64,000 bases of DNA from Brachypodium distachyon. Its lineage: Eukaryota; Streptophyta; Magnoliopsida; Poales; Poaceae. The notes under the pieces were generated by a model that saw only the letters and a list, made by a program, of their open reading frames with translations, did not search any database and was not told where the DNA came from. Below are positions 12,659 through 24,500 of this stretch, in pieces; positions within the stretch are counted from its first letter, which is position 1; each line of letters opens with the position of its first letter. Location of the stretch: NCBI RefSeq assembly GCF_000005505.3, contig NC_016135.3, positions 9,952,613 to 10,016,612 of the forward strand, in the 5' to 3' direction. The translations under genes and the position numbers were made by a program.

Positions 12659-12782
12659 CTCACTCCGTCCAACAAAGGATGTCTCAACTTTGACCAAATT
12701 TGAATGCATCTATACACAAAGTCATGTTTAGATACATCTAAATTTTGACAAATCTAAGGCATCTTTTGTTGGACGAAGGAAG
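12659..12782. mobile_element. Stowaway-like MITE
   Basis: 124 bp with ends CTCACTCCGTCCAACAAAGG and …TTTTGTTGGACGAAGGAAG, TA on both sides. Confidence 0.88.
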
Positions 12783-13075
12783 TACATTAATTTCAGGGAG
12801 TTTACAAAGTAAAGTTTGCCATGTAAGGTACCTGCAAAAAAAACGTTTGCCGTGAAGGGTGCCATTTTCATTTGAATATTTCATCATCCATAAATGCATA
12901 ATTACAATCATAGAAAAATGAATTTCTATAATAATTTCAGCAATTTCATTTTTGTGTCACACAAATCACATTTTGTGAAACTGAATATTGGTCGAAGTTT
13001 AGATATTAATTAAATATGTGGATGCCTTACGTAATTCGATGTTAGACAGTATATCTAGTTGATCCATATTCCTTA

Positions 13076-13423
13076 GGGCATTACAGGGAATAGAAAACAT
13101 ATGAATAGGAAAAACATAGGATTGGAATGCCATGTACTTTGAATTCCTACGGGATTTGAAAACACAGAAATTTCAGTAGTTGTGTGTTTGGATGGTGCAC
13201 AGGAAATGAACATAGGAATTTTACAGGAATAGATTGGAGTTCTCAAAGGAAAAAAGAATGAGCTTTGAGCTCTTGTTAGAATTACTATGGAATGGAGGCC
13301 AAAGGAATTGATTCCATAAGATTTTACCAAGTCCATTCCTATGGCTCTGTTAGGAAAAAAAAAATCCTAAGGATTAGAAACCTCCAAAAATTCTTTTGAA
13401 AACGGTACAATCCAAAGAGGCCC
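13076..13423. mobile_element. Possible Tourist-like MITE
   Basis: The block starts GGGCATTACAGGGAAT after TTA and ends …CCAAAGAGGCCC before TAA. Inside are many short AGGAATT/ATAGGAAT words typical of grass Harbinger-derived elements. The terminal match is short (GGGC/GCCC), and the flanks are complementary rather than a direct repeat, so the boundaries are tentative. Confidence 0.4.
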
Positions 13424-13448
13424 TAAATCAGCAATGCAATTTATCTTA

Positions 13449-13562
13449 CTCCCTCCGTTACATATTAAGTGCCGAAATATTACATTTATCTAGACATATT
13501 TTAGTATATAGATACGCTCATTTTTAGACAAATTTGAGTCGCTTAATATGGGACGGAGGGAG
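13449..13562. mobile_element. Stowaway-like MITE
   Basis: 114 bp with ends CTCCCTCCGTTACATATTAAG and …ATATGGGACGGAGGGAG, TA on both sides. Confidence 0.9.
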
Positions 13563-13942
13563 TATATTCTTATTGCATACATTGCCACGTCGTTCTAGTA
13601 AAATATAGTCAGCTTTATAGTAGTTGATGAATTGGATTTATTGATACAGCTATTTTGAGAATTGTTTGAAAATCAGCATGTGCTTTCTATATGGTAATAT
13701 TTCAGTTTTCGAAAAGATGCATTTTCACATGAATACATGATACGCCCCATATATCCGTACAAAATTCTTAGCTGAGAGGAGAAAAAACAGTTCTGCTTGC
13801 AGTTTGTGGTTAAGTAGTATTTCTTGAGTACATTATGTTCAAATGGTATATCCGTTTTCCTTGATGGACACAAGATTAAATTCAGAAAGAGAGAGCTTTG
13901 AAGACTTCGAACTGTCAGCCAGTGGCGCTCCGTCGTCAACGG

Positions 13943-13993
13943 CTTTGTCTTCTTCCTTGCCCTTCCCTTCTTCTTCTTCTTCCCCAACCTCTT
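13943..13993. promoter_or_regulatory. Pyrimidine patch upstream of the RIN4-like gene
   Basis: A dense CTTCTTC/CCCTTCTTC run lies about 930 bp before the start codon of the plus-strand RIN4-like gene. Plant core promoters often carry such Y patches close to the transcription start, so the first exon may begin near here with a long 5' UTR. No clear TATA box was chosen. Confidence 0.35.
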
Positions 13994-14907
13994 CTCCCAG
14001 TTCTGAATTCCCCTCTCCTCCTTGCTTATGCGTATATATCACATACGAACACGCTTCAGAAGCTGTCAGGTCAGAAGACAGGAAAGCCACCTTTGATTGC
14101 TTTCTCTAGGTGATCTGGGTCCTTTCTCGAGGGGTTTCGAGGTTCGAGCGACAAGAGAGGATTAGTGGGTTGTTTTCCTGGACAGGCATTTTTCTGTGTG
14201 TGTTTTTTTTTGCGGGGATTCTTGTGAGATTTATGCCAAGGAATTCACCTTGAGTACTTGGTGTTGTTCTAGGGTTAGCGTGAAAAGATCCACCTTTGAC
14301 CGACCAAAATTCTCGAAGAAATTTGGTTGTTGGGAGGAGTGCTGGTTAGATTCCTTGATGTTTGCTCAGTTTTGGTAGTTGGAAGGGTAGCAGGAAGCAC
14401 CTTACATGAGGAGAATTTTGGTGCTTTTCTGAAGAGACGTCTCTTGGGAGGATTCGATTTGGGAGGAGCCACTTATGGTTCCTGAATCCTGATTTCTTGG
14501 GAGGATTCGATTTGCTGGTTTCATTAGGGAAATTTGGCTAGGGAGCTGCCTTCAATCCTTTTTTTGATTGATTGGTAAATTCTCCTTCTTCAAAGAAAAC
14601 CACAAGCTCGGATTCATTCTTGGGAGTTAAAAGGGTTTGGACTTTGTAGTGCAAGGGGCTATTCTTTGGTGTTCCTTTGTGGTGAACTTGGTCTAGGTTT
14701 TATTGGTGGTTGGGATAAGCATTACAGCACTAGCTTAACTATCTTTCTGAGGAAAGAGTGTAGTTAAGTGAGAATTTTTCTCAGCTTTGTTCTTTCTTGT
14801 GGAGAGGATTGTGGTCAGTTTTTCAATAACTTGGGAGAAAAGACGCAATCTAGCATTTATTATCCAGAGGATCTGCTCTTCTCGACCTTCTAGATTCAAA
14901 GTGGCCA

Positions 14908-17758
14908 ATGGCGGTGAGTAATTCATCCCTTATTTCTCTCTGTTCTTATGCTTATCAATGCTCCTAGCGCCGGAGAAATCTTGAATTCTTGTTGTCTTGG
15001 TGCAGCATAATAAGTTAAAAAACATTTTCGTTTGGTGGATGCCATTTGTATTATCTCTCTCTTATGTTAACTAATTATCTAGGTAAAGAGAGATTTCTCA
15101 TTTAGCACCCTAGTTAGAAATATACTCGCTCCAATCCATAATAAGTATCTCAGATTTTGTACGGACTTAGTACAAGTTGCACTAGATTTGAGACACTTAT
15201 TATGGATCGGAGGGAGTACTATTTTTCACCATTTTCTCATTAAGGTATGAGTAATTTTTATTAATCTTTGGGGCATCTTTTTGCTTATTTCAATTTGGGA
15301 ACATTTTTGACCGGAACCTCAGGGAGTCATATGAGACATATTGATGAACGAGCCGTGTATTATTTAACTGGTAATAGTAAACATTCCTTAGTCTGTTTTT
15401 GTTGTGATTATTTCTGGTATGTATAGTAGGCCTACTTTATGTCATGGGTGATGTTCTTTTAAGATTGAGGACAGCAAATATTTTTCCAAAGAGGATACAA
15501 ATCTATTTGAACTAGTTCACAAAATACACTAAAATTGAACATCTAGACTCCATCCAGATTAATCACAATCACAGGACTTATACCAATGTGAATCGCCAAC
15601 TAGCTTACAGTGCAAACTGCTTGATGCAACAATTCCCTTAGCATGCATCATATAATTCATAATTCTTCTTTTGTACAAATATTTACCAATCGGCACTATT
15701 GGTGAAATATCCCGGTGTTAGGGTTCTAGTTAGTCCATAACTAATAATCTCCTCACTACACATATTTAGCTCATAGCATAGTTTGTGATGTTCTTAGCGT
15801 TTTCTTTTGGAATTGTTCCCATCAGAATAATGAATCCTGAAAACCGATGGATTATTTGTTTTGCTGTGAATCATAGATCATAGTCTTCGTGGAATTTGTC
15901 AAGATGTGCTAATGTATCTAGTTAAACAGCAACCTCGAATTCCTACATTTGGGGACTGGGAAAACAGTGAGGACACCCCTTACACACAGAAGTTCGAGGG
16001 TGCAAGGAAGAACAAGAAAACAGGAATTTATTCCAATCCAAATGATCCAGGACATCAACCTGAACCTCCTCGCAGGTCACCTTTGAATCCATCATCATAT
16101 ACACCTGATGCTCGAGAACAAGGTCCAAGGAATCCACCACATGGAAGAAGGCCTGAAACGGATCCACACAACCGCGAGCCTGTACCACGACGGCATTCAA
16201 CTCCTCAGCAGGAACAAGGAGGAAACACTAGCACACCGAGAAGCCCCTACAGAACTGCTGCTGGGTCTGCTTCACCAATGCAGCCAAACAACACATCAAA
16301 GCCGAAACACAGGGCAGCTGGAGGGCAGACTCCAGAAAGGAGAGCTTCGTCAGATGTACATGGCCAGCATACTCCTGGAAGGAGCAGAATGAGGCAGGGT
16401 TACCAAGGCTACAACGTACTACCTTCTAATCCTTTGTTTCTTGTTGGTCCAGAAATGTATGCGGGCTACAAATGTCTGTGGAGTGTGGAGAATGAACTGT
16501 TGGTTTTGCAATTTTGAATCCAGGCTGAAGAGGAAGTAGCAGTTCCACCATTTGGTGCTTGGGATGAGGCTAATGCGGCATCAGGCGAAAAGTTTACTGG
16601 TATCTTCAACAGGGTGAGGGACGACAAGTTATCGCCTAACTCTTCAGCAAGGCAATCTTCAAATGCTAATCACGGACAGGAAAATAAGGTGCAACAGGTA
16701 TTTAAAAGCTAACTCCTAAGTAAAATTATCTTTAAGTTCTGCTAGCATTGGTGTGACTGTGATCTTTGTTTGACTTCAGAATTTCAGTGTATAGCACATA
16801 CGCAAATCGGCAATGATGAATGCATTCCATAAGGGAATTAGTAGCTTTGCTATCTTGTGGCTGTAAAGTTCTCGGACCATCAGCCTAATCCTTTTTGTGT
16901 TTGGGATAATGCTCTGTTCGTAGACTGATATTTTATTTCAACAATATTGCAATTCCAAGCGGAACTCCTAATGGAACAAAATGTTTTACATGGTGTGAAT
17001 GAAAAGTGAATCAATAGATCAACACCACAAATTTTGTGATCTAACTGTTCAATCTGTCCAGGCATGTGATATTAAAGCTTACCGACTGTCTAGATAACAA
17101 GTACTTTCTATAGAGCTGCTTCTAGTTTTGCATAATCTTAATGTCAAATATATGATCTCACTATTAACATAAACATATATTGGAATGGTGATTCATAGGT
17201 GACCTTTTCATTTACTATATGCTAGCTCACTAACAGATGAATTGGTAAGCTTTCGTAACAAGTTACTTTGTACTCCGTATTCTGCACATGATAAAAAGTG
17301 TGGTTGGGAACTTCATCGTGTAGAAAAAAAAATCAATTTCTGCAACTATTAATCACATTCAATATTCATGCTTGTGACGTTGCAATTCATCTCCATTTGC
17401 TTTGTTTTCTGGGTGGATCTCAATAGCTTTGGCGTAACCATACTCTTCTTACTGATGTCACTCATTGTTAGTTCACTAATTTTCCATGCAAAACATATAT
17501 GTTGTGTCTGTATCTTTGAACTGGACATACTGCTATGACCTGGACTACTCCACAATGTTAAATGTTGATTCCTCTAAAGCCTTCAAATGACACAATAACC
17601 TTTAAGCAACTCAGTCCATTCAGAGAGAGACCTAGTTGCTTTAATGCCCAGCACAAGTAGCATTTTTTTTTACGTCATTCTCTACCTGATATTCCCAGAT
17701 ATTAATGCATTGACTAACCTCTCTTTTTCTTCAGACATGCCCTTGCTGTATACTTTGA
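14908..17758 (+). CDS. RIN4: RIN4-like protein with two NOI domains
   Basis: This is a membrane-tethered immune regulator of the RIN4 family; in Arabidopsis RIN4 is a plasma-membrane scaffold guarded by RPM1 and RPS2. The exons I read are 14908-14913 (only ATG GCG), 15930-16415, 16524-16697 and 17735-17758. All introns are GT-AG and the join gives 229 residues. The N-terminal NOI domain (residues about 3-35) contains IPTFGDWE and PYTQKF. A proline/arginine-rich disordered middle follows, with GRSRMRQGYQGYN before the junction. The C-terminal NOI domain (about 170-202) has VPPFGAWDE and FTGIFNRVR. The protein ends TCPCCIL, a cysteine cluster like the palmitoylated tail of RIN4. Both PxFGxW boxes match the AvrRpt2 protease cleavage consensus known for this family. 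Intron 1 (1,016 bp) carries a Stowaway MITE. The family call is strong. Whether this is the functional orthologue or one of several NOI paralogues is open. Confidence 0.9.
15125..15216. mobile_element. Short Stowaway-like MITE in RIN4-like intron 1
   Basis: 92 bp, from CTCGCTCCAATCCATAATAAG to …TTATTATGGATCGGAGGGAG, with TA flanks. It is nearly a perfect foldback and a sister of the element at 22958. Confidence 0.9.
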
Positions 17759-18133
17759 CAAAATGGGGACGCAATCACAGATGTTTCTGGAAAAGTCTGG
17801 GTTACTCGTGCAACAAACTATTGTCTTCATGAAGAATTTGTCAAGAAACTCTTTCATCATGTATTACCTTTCCATGCTTACCACTTTACCAGTTATTGCT
17901 ATTGGTGTGTGTAACTGTAATGTACCTATAATTGAATTGTTCGATGATTTATGTTCTTCGCCTATCTGGAACATATATTGGATGCCATTGAGATATTTGC
18001 AGTATGAGTTAAGCAGTTAGCAATTGCTGGCAATAAAGGTTTCTATAATTTCATTTATGGAAACCTGATTTATTATATTGATATCTGATTAGATATCCTG
18101 TATGCTTCATTGTGGTTGCATTAAAATCAAGTA

Positions 18134-18257
18134 CTCCCTCCCTCCAACAAAGGATGTCTCAACTTTGACCAAATTTGAATGCATCTATACACTAAGTCAT
18201 GTCTAGATACATCCAAATTTTCACAAACTTGAGACATTTTTTGTTGGACAGAGGGAG
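18134..18257. mobile_element. Stowaway-like MITE
   Basis: About 124 bp with ends CTCCCTCCCTCCAACAAAGG and …TTTTTGTTGGACAGAGGGAG. TA flanks the left end, while the right flank has become CA. It lies between the converging 3' ends of the RIN4-like gene and VDE. Confidence 0.85.
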
Positions 18258-18915
18258 CACTTTTTTTTTTTGTAAAAGCTATGTTTTGTATCAAAGCACC
18301 CAGTTACTCTCATACGTTCCTGGTTCCTCATCCAAGGGACACCAGTTTTTCGAAAAATTCTGTTGATTTTGTTGGAAAGACCATGCAAGCTAAAAATGTT
18401 GGTCTTCACCTCTGTTTCTAATTGAGCTCATGGTAAAGAGTAATTTTTAAATTATTGAATATCTTCAACCTTTCAGAACAGCCTCTTCTGGGGAAAGTTT
18501 AATGAAATTACAAAATTTGCAGATATTCATTAATATTCGGTATAATATTGTTTTACATAAATAAAGTATTTGAATTGCCATAAAAAAAGAAAAGGATACT
18601 AATATAATTTGAAATTTCCCAGAAAAAGATATAATCATTCCAGAGCCTATTAGCAACAGTTGTATAAAGTTATGTACCTTCTTTTGATAGAAAATTACAT
18701 ACTTACTGATGCTTTATACATAAGCTAATCTGGGAACATGCTGTGAAGATGGGTAAAATATTATCAGATCCAAAATTCTGATGTCTGTTGAACAACCTGT
18801 TACTGCAGTTTGTAGGTATTCCCTCGGCAATTCGATTCTATTTTTTATCATTGCTGAATGACACCCTGTTCTGCAAATCCTCCTTACGTAGTTTGGATTG
18901 TCTGCTAGAACTAGC

Positions 18916-20731
18916 CTACCTTAGCTTCCTTATTGGCAGGGAACGGCTGAATAACTCCTCAACCTGGGTTGCCTCCAAGTCCAGCTGATCCAAAAGTTCC
19001 ATTTCCTCCTTGCTTAACCCCTGCAAGAAGTTCATCACATCCTGTTTGACCTCTGTGAGGCCATCAGCCAACCTCTTAACCAGTGTCTCCTCTTCCTTCT
19101 CCAGCTCCTCGACTTCTCCCTCAAGCTCCCCCTCAATCTCCTTCACCTCATCAACGATGATCTTCTCTCCTTTCTCAACAGTCTTCTCGATTCTATCCAC
19201 AAGAGGAGGCTCAGGACCACAGGTGTTGTCTGTCCTGATGAATGTGGAAAAATCCCGCCCTACACTTTTCGCTGCCCTTTCTAGCTCAGGCACTATTGTT
19301 TCAGGTAATTGTTTGCTTCTTGTGTACACAACAGCGCCACCATATCCATCCCATGCGTCATTTCTTCCACGGTAGTACACAAATATGTAGTCATCTTCCT
19401 TGTTCTCTATTTTTGATGAGAGAATGTACCTACAGTTCACCAAATTTCAGCTGACAGACTGAAGTACACCAACAATGATAATTTCAGGAGGTGGGGAGGG
19501 ACATACCAGTCATCTTGATAGTGCAAGTACTCATTGTCATGGTTATATAGTATTGCGGGTTGTGAAGGGTCCTGCGCGAACCGCTGCACTGCCCCCCTGG
19601 TGAAGAAACCGGTGTCGGGGGTGCGGATTCTCCATGCCAAATTTGCAACAAGTCTGTCCCCCTCGACATGAAACTCATGAAGCTGGCAATCAAATGCGTC
19701 GAAGGTAGGATTTAGGCCACTTGAAATGTACCACTTGCCAGTAAAATCTGCTATGTTGAAGTTCTTGACAAGGGCAGATGGATCAGGGACTGGGAACTCG
19801 CCAACATCAGACTTTTTTGGGACACACTTTTTGCGTGAAACGGCACAGTCATTGAATTCATCGACCACACTGTTCTCGAACAGATCCCCACATTTGATCT
19901 TTGTGATGACAAAGCACAAGAAAAAGGTTACCTTTTCTGAGAGATCGAGCTGGACCAATGGTTTTTGAAAGTGGAATTACCTGGCATTCGGTCTCGTCAG
20001 GTCGATTATTGCATGTATTCAAGCATGCCACATTTGCTGCACAGGATGGGTTGGCTATGCATTTGGCCAGCTCTATCCTGGAAATGGTCCCGTTTGGTTT
20101 CAATTAGGAACACATGGATTTAACAAATCTGCTGAACACATTGCACTGCTATTTGTGTAGACATTTTGGACCGAACTTGTAGTATGGAAGCAATAATTTA
20201 AATTGAGTTAAAAAGAATAAGCTCCACTGTCAATGTGACAAATTCTGGGCTGTGTAGACTCACCTGCATTCCTTGAGCAGGCAAGTACATGTCTTGAGAG
20301 CATCAGTGGCACCAGCCGAAGGGACTACAAGAACTACACATGCCACCAGCCCTGTCATGGTGACCAGTTGCAATTTGCTCCAATTATTGATGCCATTGAG
20401 AACATCAGATACTTGCAATACATTGTGTACCTTGACCTGTAAAAAAACAGAGGCAAAACCATGTTGTTCTTAGCAGTATAACAAGAAGCTAATCATGCTT
20501 GGTATCGAGGAATGAGCGATCGGTGATCACCTCGGACCGAGCAATGTTTACATGGAGGTGGTCAGTCCTCCATAGGTTAGCCCTCACACAGCACCGGTGG
20601 AACCGGACGGTGCCGCGGCTCTTGCTGGTTGTGCCTCTAGAGCTGGGACAGTGGAGAATGTTGGAAGAGCCTTCGGTGAGGAAGACGTGATTCGTGCCCT
20701 GCCGTAACATCATTTGTGCCGCAATCTGCAT
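18916..20731 (-). CDS. VDE: Violaxanthin de-epoxidase, chloroplastic
   Basis: This thylakoid-lumen enzyme converts violaxanthin via antheraxanthin to zeaxanthin at low lumen pH, using ascorbate, and drives photoprotective quenching. The minus-strand exons are 20531-20731, 20264-20436, 19981-20077, 19507-19898 and 18916-19429. All junctions are GT-AG and the sum is 458 residues plus a TAG stop. Residues 1-110 form a bipartite transit signal: a basic chloroplast part, then a hydrophobic stretch ([17 protein letters not shown]) ending in an A-x-A site before TDALKTC. The cysteine-rich domain covers about 111-160 ([30 protein letters not shown]). The lipocalin domain follows ([34 protein letters not shown]). 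The C-terminal region (about 375-430) is glutamate-rich and ends LPIRKLR. I chose the first ATG of exon 1; a second in-frame ATG lies seven codons later. It is divergent with the CENP-O-like gene. Confidence 0.96.
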
Positions 20732-21534
20732 TTCCGGAGGAAAAATCGGTTTGCCAAAAATCAAAGACTGAAAAAGACCCAAATCAAAGTGGAACATGAT
20801 TGCACAAACAGTTTGTCACATTTTCGGTATTGAATGCGTGAGAATAGATAGATTTCACGGCAATAACTCTGCTACAAGAAGGGGGTTGGGGGGGGGGAGG
20901 GATACTAGGCTACTACTGATGTGTCTATGCGACATGCTGCAAGATTTATATCAAAAAGCACTGGGCAGGAATGGCGCAACAACTCTCGAGCTAAGCAAGC
21001 AAACAACACTTAACCCTAATTTCTCAGTCTCAAGCTTGACGAACAGTTCATCTCAGCACGCCCGAGAAAAAGAAAAACCGGATTGGTTAAACAGGAAAAT
21101 GCGGCAAGAATCGACAGGCCAAGTTACCAGCTGAGAGCAGAGCCTAACCTGCCAATCTCCACACGAAGGGAAGGGACTGGATAGGCCGAGATGGAGAGAA
21201 TGGAGACAGCGGGGCGCGCGGATGGAAAAAGGATAACACGGTGAGGCAAGCTTGGCTCTCCTCTCCTCTCCTGGAAGAGAAAGAGAAGCGCTCGTGTGGC
21301 GCGGAGCACCAGGACGTGGAAGCCGTGGGGTGCCGCGTGCGTTCTGTTTTGTTTATCGGAGCTCCGGTAAGCCCGGGATAGAACCGTAATTAGCGTGAGT
21401 CAGGAGGGTGGGATTGCAAACTTCTCCGACCAGCTCTTGCGGTGCGGCGGCTCTCCTTCTGATTTCCTTCCACCATTTCGAAAGCAAATTTCTAGGCGGG
21501 AGAGAGAGAGAGGGGCGGAGGTGGCTGCGCCGCC
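20732..21534. promoter_or_regulatory. Shared divergent promoter interval, VDE / CENP-O-like
   Basis: About 800 bp separate the two start codons, and this must hold the 5' UTRs and promoters of both genes. It includes a G run at 20881-20899, CT/GA-rich patches near 21257-21275 and 21500-21520, and a short GC-rich block at 21200-21310. A pyrimidine stretch followed by CAG just upstream of the VDE start would allow a 5'-UTR intron. No convincing TATA box was identified on either strand. Confidence 0.5.
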
Positions 21535-24500
21535 ATGGCGGAAACCCTAGCGCTGGCCCCGGTGCAGGACCCCGAGGCGCCCCTCGACGCGGCGGCCATC
21601 CGAAGGTGCGTACCCATCACCTCCGCCGCGCCTCCTTCGAGGAATCGTTCTGCTTGGTTCATTCTGCTCCACGGGCTTCCTCGTCTGAGTTTTTGCCCCC
21701 TTGCTTCCGTTCAGCCGGTTCGAGCAGCTCCAGATGCTACGGGGAGAAGGTGATGAGGAGCCGGTGGATGATGAGGACGCGGTACTCGGATTGCGCTCCG
21801 GGTGGGAGGTGCGTGAGGACCGCTTTTGTGCGTGAACAGTGAGGGGTTTGGTTGCTGCTTCTTACTTAAGCTTGTGATTTAGGCTAATATTTTCGTTTCT
21901 GCTGCTGTGTTACCAGGTGGATCTTCAGGAGGTAGATGTGTGGGACTCGAGCGCTGCTGCTCTGGGGGCTGACAGTTTGGGTATGCTATTTGGTTATCTG
22001 GGTCCATTTGATCTATTGTTATGTTGAGAGCTCATGTAAATTGCTGTTCGGTAGGATTACTAGATGCAAATTCCTACGACCTCAATTTTGAGAAGAGTAC
22101 ACCTTTGGCTCTTTTGCTTATATTATGATGGTGTGGTTGTTTTCTCTAGAGGCATACATTGAATGGTTAAGAAATGAGGTGAGCCTGGCAGAGGAGGAGA
22201 ACTGCAATTTATCTAAGGAGATTAGTGCCACTGGAGAGACAGTGTTCACAGGTTATTTCTCTTCACTTTGTCTTGTTTAAGGTTCTGTTGATTGTCAACA
22301 CTTTGCCATGTCAGTAACTAGCACTTGGTTCCTCCAAATAACAACAAAAAACTTCTGCTATTTAGATACGATTCTGCTGGATGCTGACATTCAAGCACTG
22401 GAGCGTTCACTGGTTACAACTGAGGTTGTGCTTAATTCTGGACCCTTTATTAAACTTTAATTCATTTTTAGATGACTTTTCGACAACCAGCTAAATTATA
22501 ATTGTGAAGAAAGAGTTCCTGCATTCAAACCAGCTAAACTGGATTTGGTCCCACAGTGTTTACTTTTGTCTCTTTGTAGTTTTTCTTGGATTATATCTCA
22601 TGTAGGAGCCATGCTGTTTTAACCACTACTTATCAAGTAGTGCATGCCTTCACTTCATGCTGTTAGTGTTTTCAACTTTGCAGATCACATCAGATAGTTT
22701 AGTTTTCATATGAAATTTGCCACACAAAAATGAATAAGGATGCAGACAAGTATCAGGTTTACCAAATAGATTCTGTGACTTTGATCTGATAAATTACTAG
22801 TAGGAAGATAATTTGCAGAAACAGAGTTGACATGCGGAAGTCAGTGATATCAGAGACTCAAAGGATGAAAGTTAAGCATAGCCTGCATGTTTCAAAATTT
22901 CATGAAACTAAGTTTGAAGAACAAGATTGTTTGCAAAAAAAAAGTTCAAAGAAGATACTCCCTCCGATCCATAATAAGTGTCTCAGGTTTAGTACAACTT
23001 TGTACTAAGTTAGTACAAAATCTGAGACACTTATTATGGATCGGAGGGAGTAATTTACTCTGCCCATTCAAAATTTAAAAAGGTTTTCTTATTGTTAGGA
23101 TCTTAAACATCAGTTATCATGCTTATGTAATATTTTCGCATGTAATCTGATCTGCATTAATTAACTTCTTACATTGTTTCTGGCTTTCTTTTTCTCAAAA
23201 ACCACTTGATTTAGGGCTTGGAACATTCAGAAGCAAGTTCCATGACTGGGTTATCAGTTTCAACTGATTCAGGCCGAGACCAAACTTATGTTGAGGACTA
23301 CAAATATGAGGTGTGTTTATATGTTTTATTCATTGACATTCCAAACATTGTGTTGTCCATACTTAATTTCTTAACAACTTCAATGGTGTGAGACAAATCA
23401 ATGGAAGTTTTGCGTGATAGCAATACAATTTCATAAAGGTAGCTTCTATACTCTTTGTGAACACATTTCGTGCAAGCTATATAATCACTGCACTATGTGT
23501 TGGTGGTATCCTCTTGACCTCTTGGCTACTTCCTCGCTACCATTCCTGCCTATTTATATTATGGAATATCTCCAACAAAAAGTAATAACAATGAAAATCA
23601 TGACCACATATGGAACTAGTACAAATGCAAACAGATTTTTCAGTTCCGTGGTCAGTATGTTCTTTTTCTTCTTTAACTCGCAATGCTCTTTGTTGTTGAA
23701 AATACGACTTTGATAATTTCATAGGTGTTGGAACTCGATTATCAAATAGGAAAAAGTGAGACGGATCTTAAGCTGTTAGAACTACAAAGTACTTCAATGC
23801 AAAGGTATCAATCTTCTATTGCACCTTAAGTCTCTCTATTTAATGTAAGGAAATCCGTTTAAAGCATCTTAACATCAACAATGGCAACACTCCCACTTTG
23901 AGAGTAATATAGTTATTCAGAACTCAGAGGAGGTTCCTTATATTCTATGTGGTATTTATCTAATGCTCAAATTGAGCAAACATTTCATAGAAATGTTTTG
24001 ACGAAGAAGGAATATCACCATTTTCTCTGTGTTGAATTCCCTAACAGTTCTGATTTCATTAGTATTTACTCCTTGTTTGTGCTTATTAAGGACAGAATAC
24101 ACATATGCTTAGTTCACTATCATCTGCTAATGCATTTAGACTAAGCGTGCAATACACACAGCACACCAGTAGAGTAATTTATTTCATTTATAGTCCTCAT
24201 TTATCTTACTTACATCCTTCTCAGTTTCAGCTCAATATTTTGCACTTCTCATCACAACATTTGATTACTTTCTTATCTTTGTTGGACACATACATTACAT
24301 TAGATTAGATATGCATGCTAAGTCTGGTTCTGAGTTTGTGATCACGCTGATGTACACATTTTCACCTTTTATGAGGCTTGTTAAAAGCTATTATTCTGAG
24401 GCTCTGGGCATTTGACTGCAATGCGATGTTTATATCTTAAGCTTGTTCTGCTTCAAAGACCTCAATTTCTATCTGACATCCAGGGATGAAACAATGTGGG

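Noticed and set aside
15906..15929. Upstream ATG in frame with RIN4 exon 2 as the gene start (MLMYLVKQQPR)
   Set aside because: The intron acceptor AACAG precedes CAA, and joining to ATG GCG at 14908 gives MAQPRIPTFGDW, which matches the usual RIN4 N terminus; the other start is intronic.
16416..16517. C-terminal extension of RIN4 exon 2 (VLPSNPLFLVGPEM…)
   Set aside because: A phase-0 donor (AAC|GTACTA) and the next exon encoding the C-terminal NOI domain show that this stretch is intron.
19010..19375. 121-codon plus-strand serine-rich frame
   Set aside because: Antisense shadow of the glutamate-rich C-terminal exon of VDE.
21408..21842. 144-codon plus-strand frame overlapping the start of the CENP-O-like gene
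   Set aside because: It reads through the first intron out of phase; the spliced exons 21535-21605 and 21715-21808 join cleanly to ten more exons.
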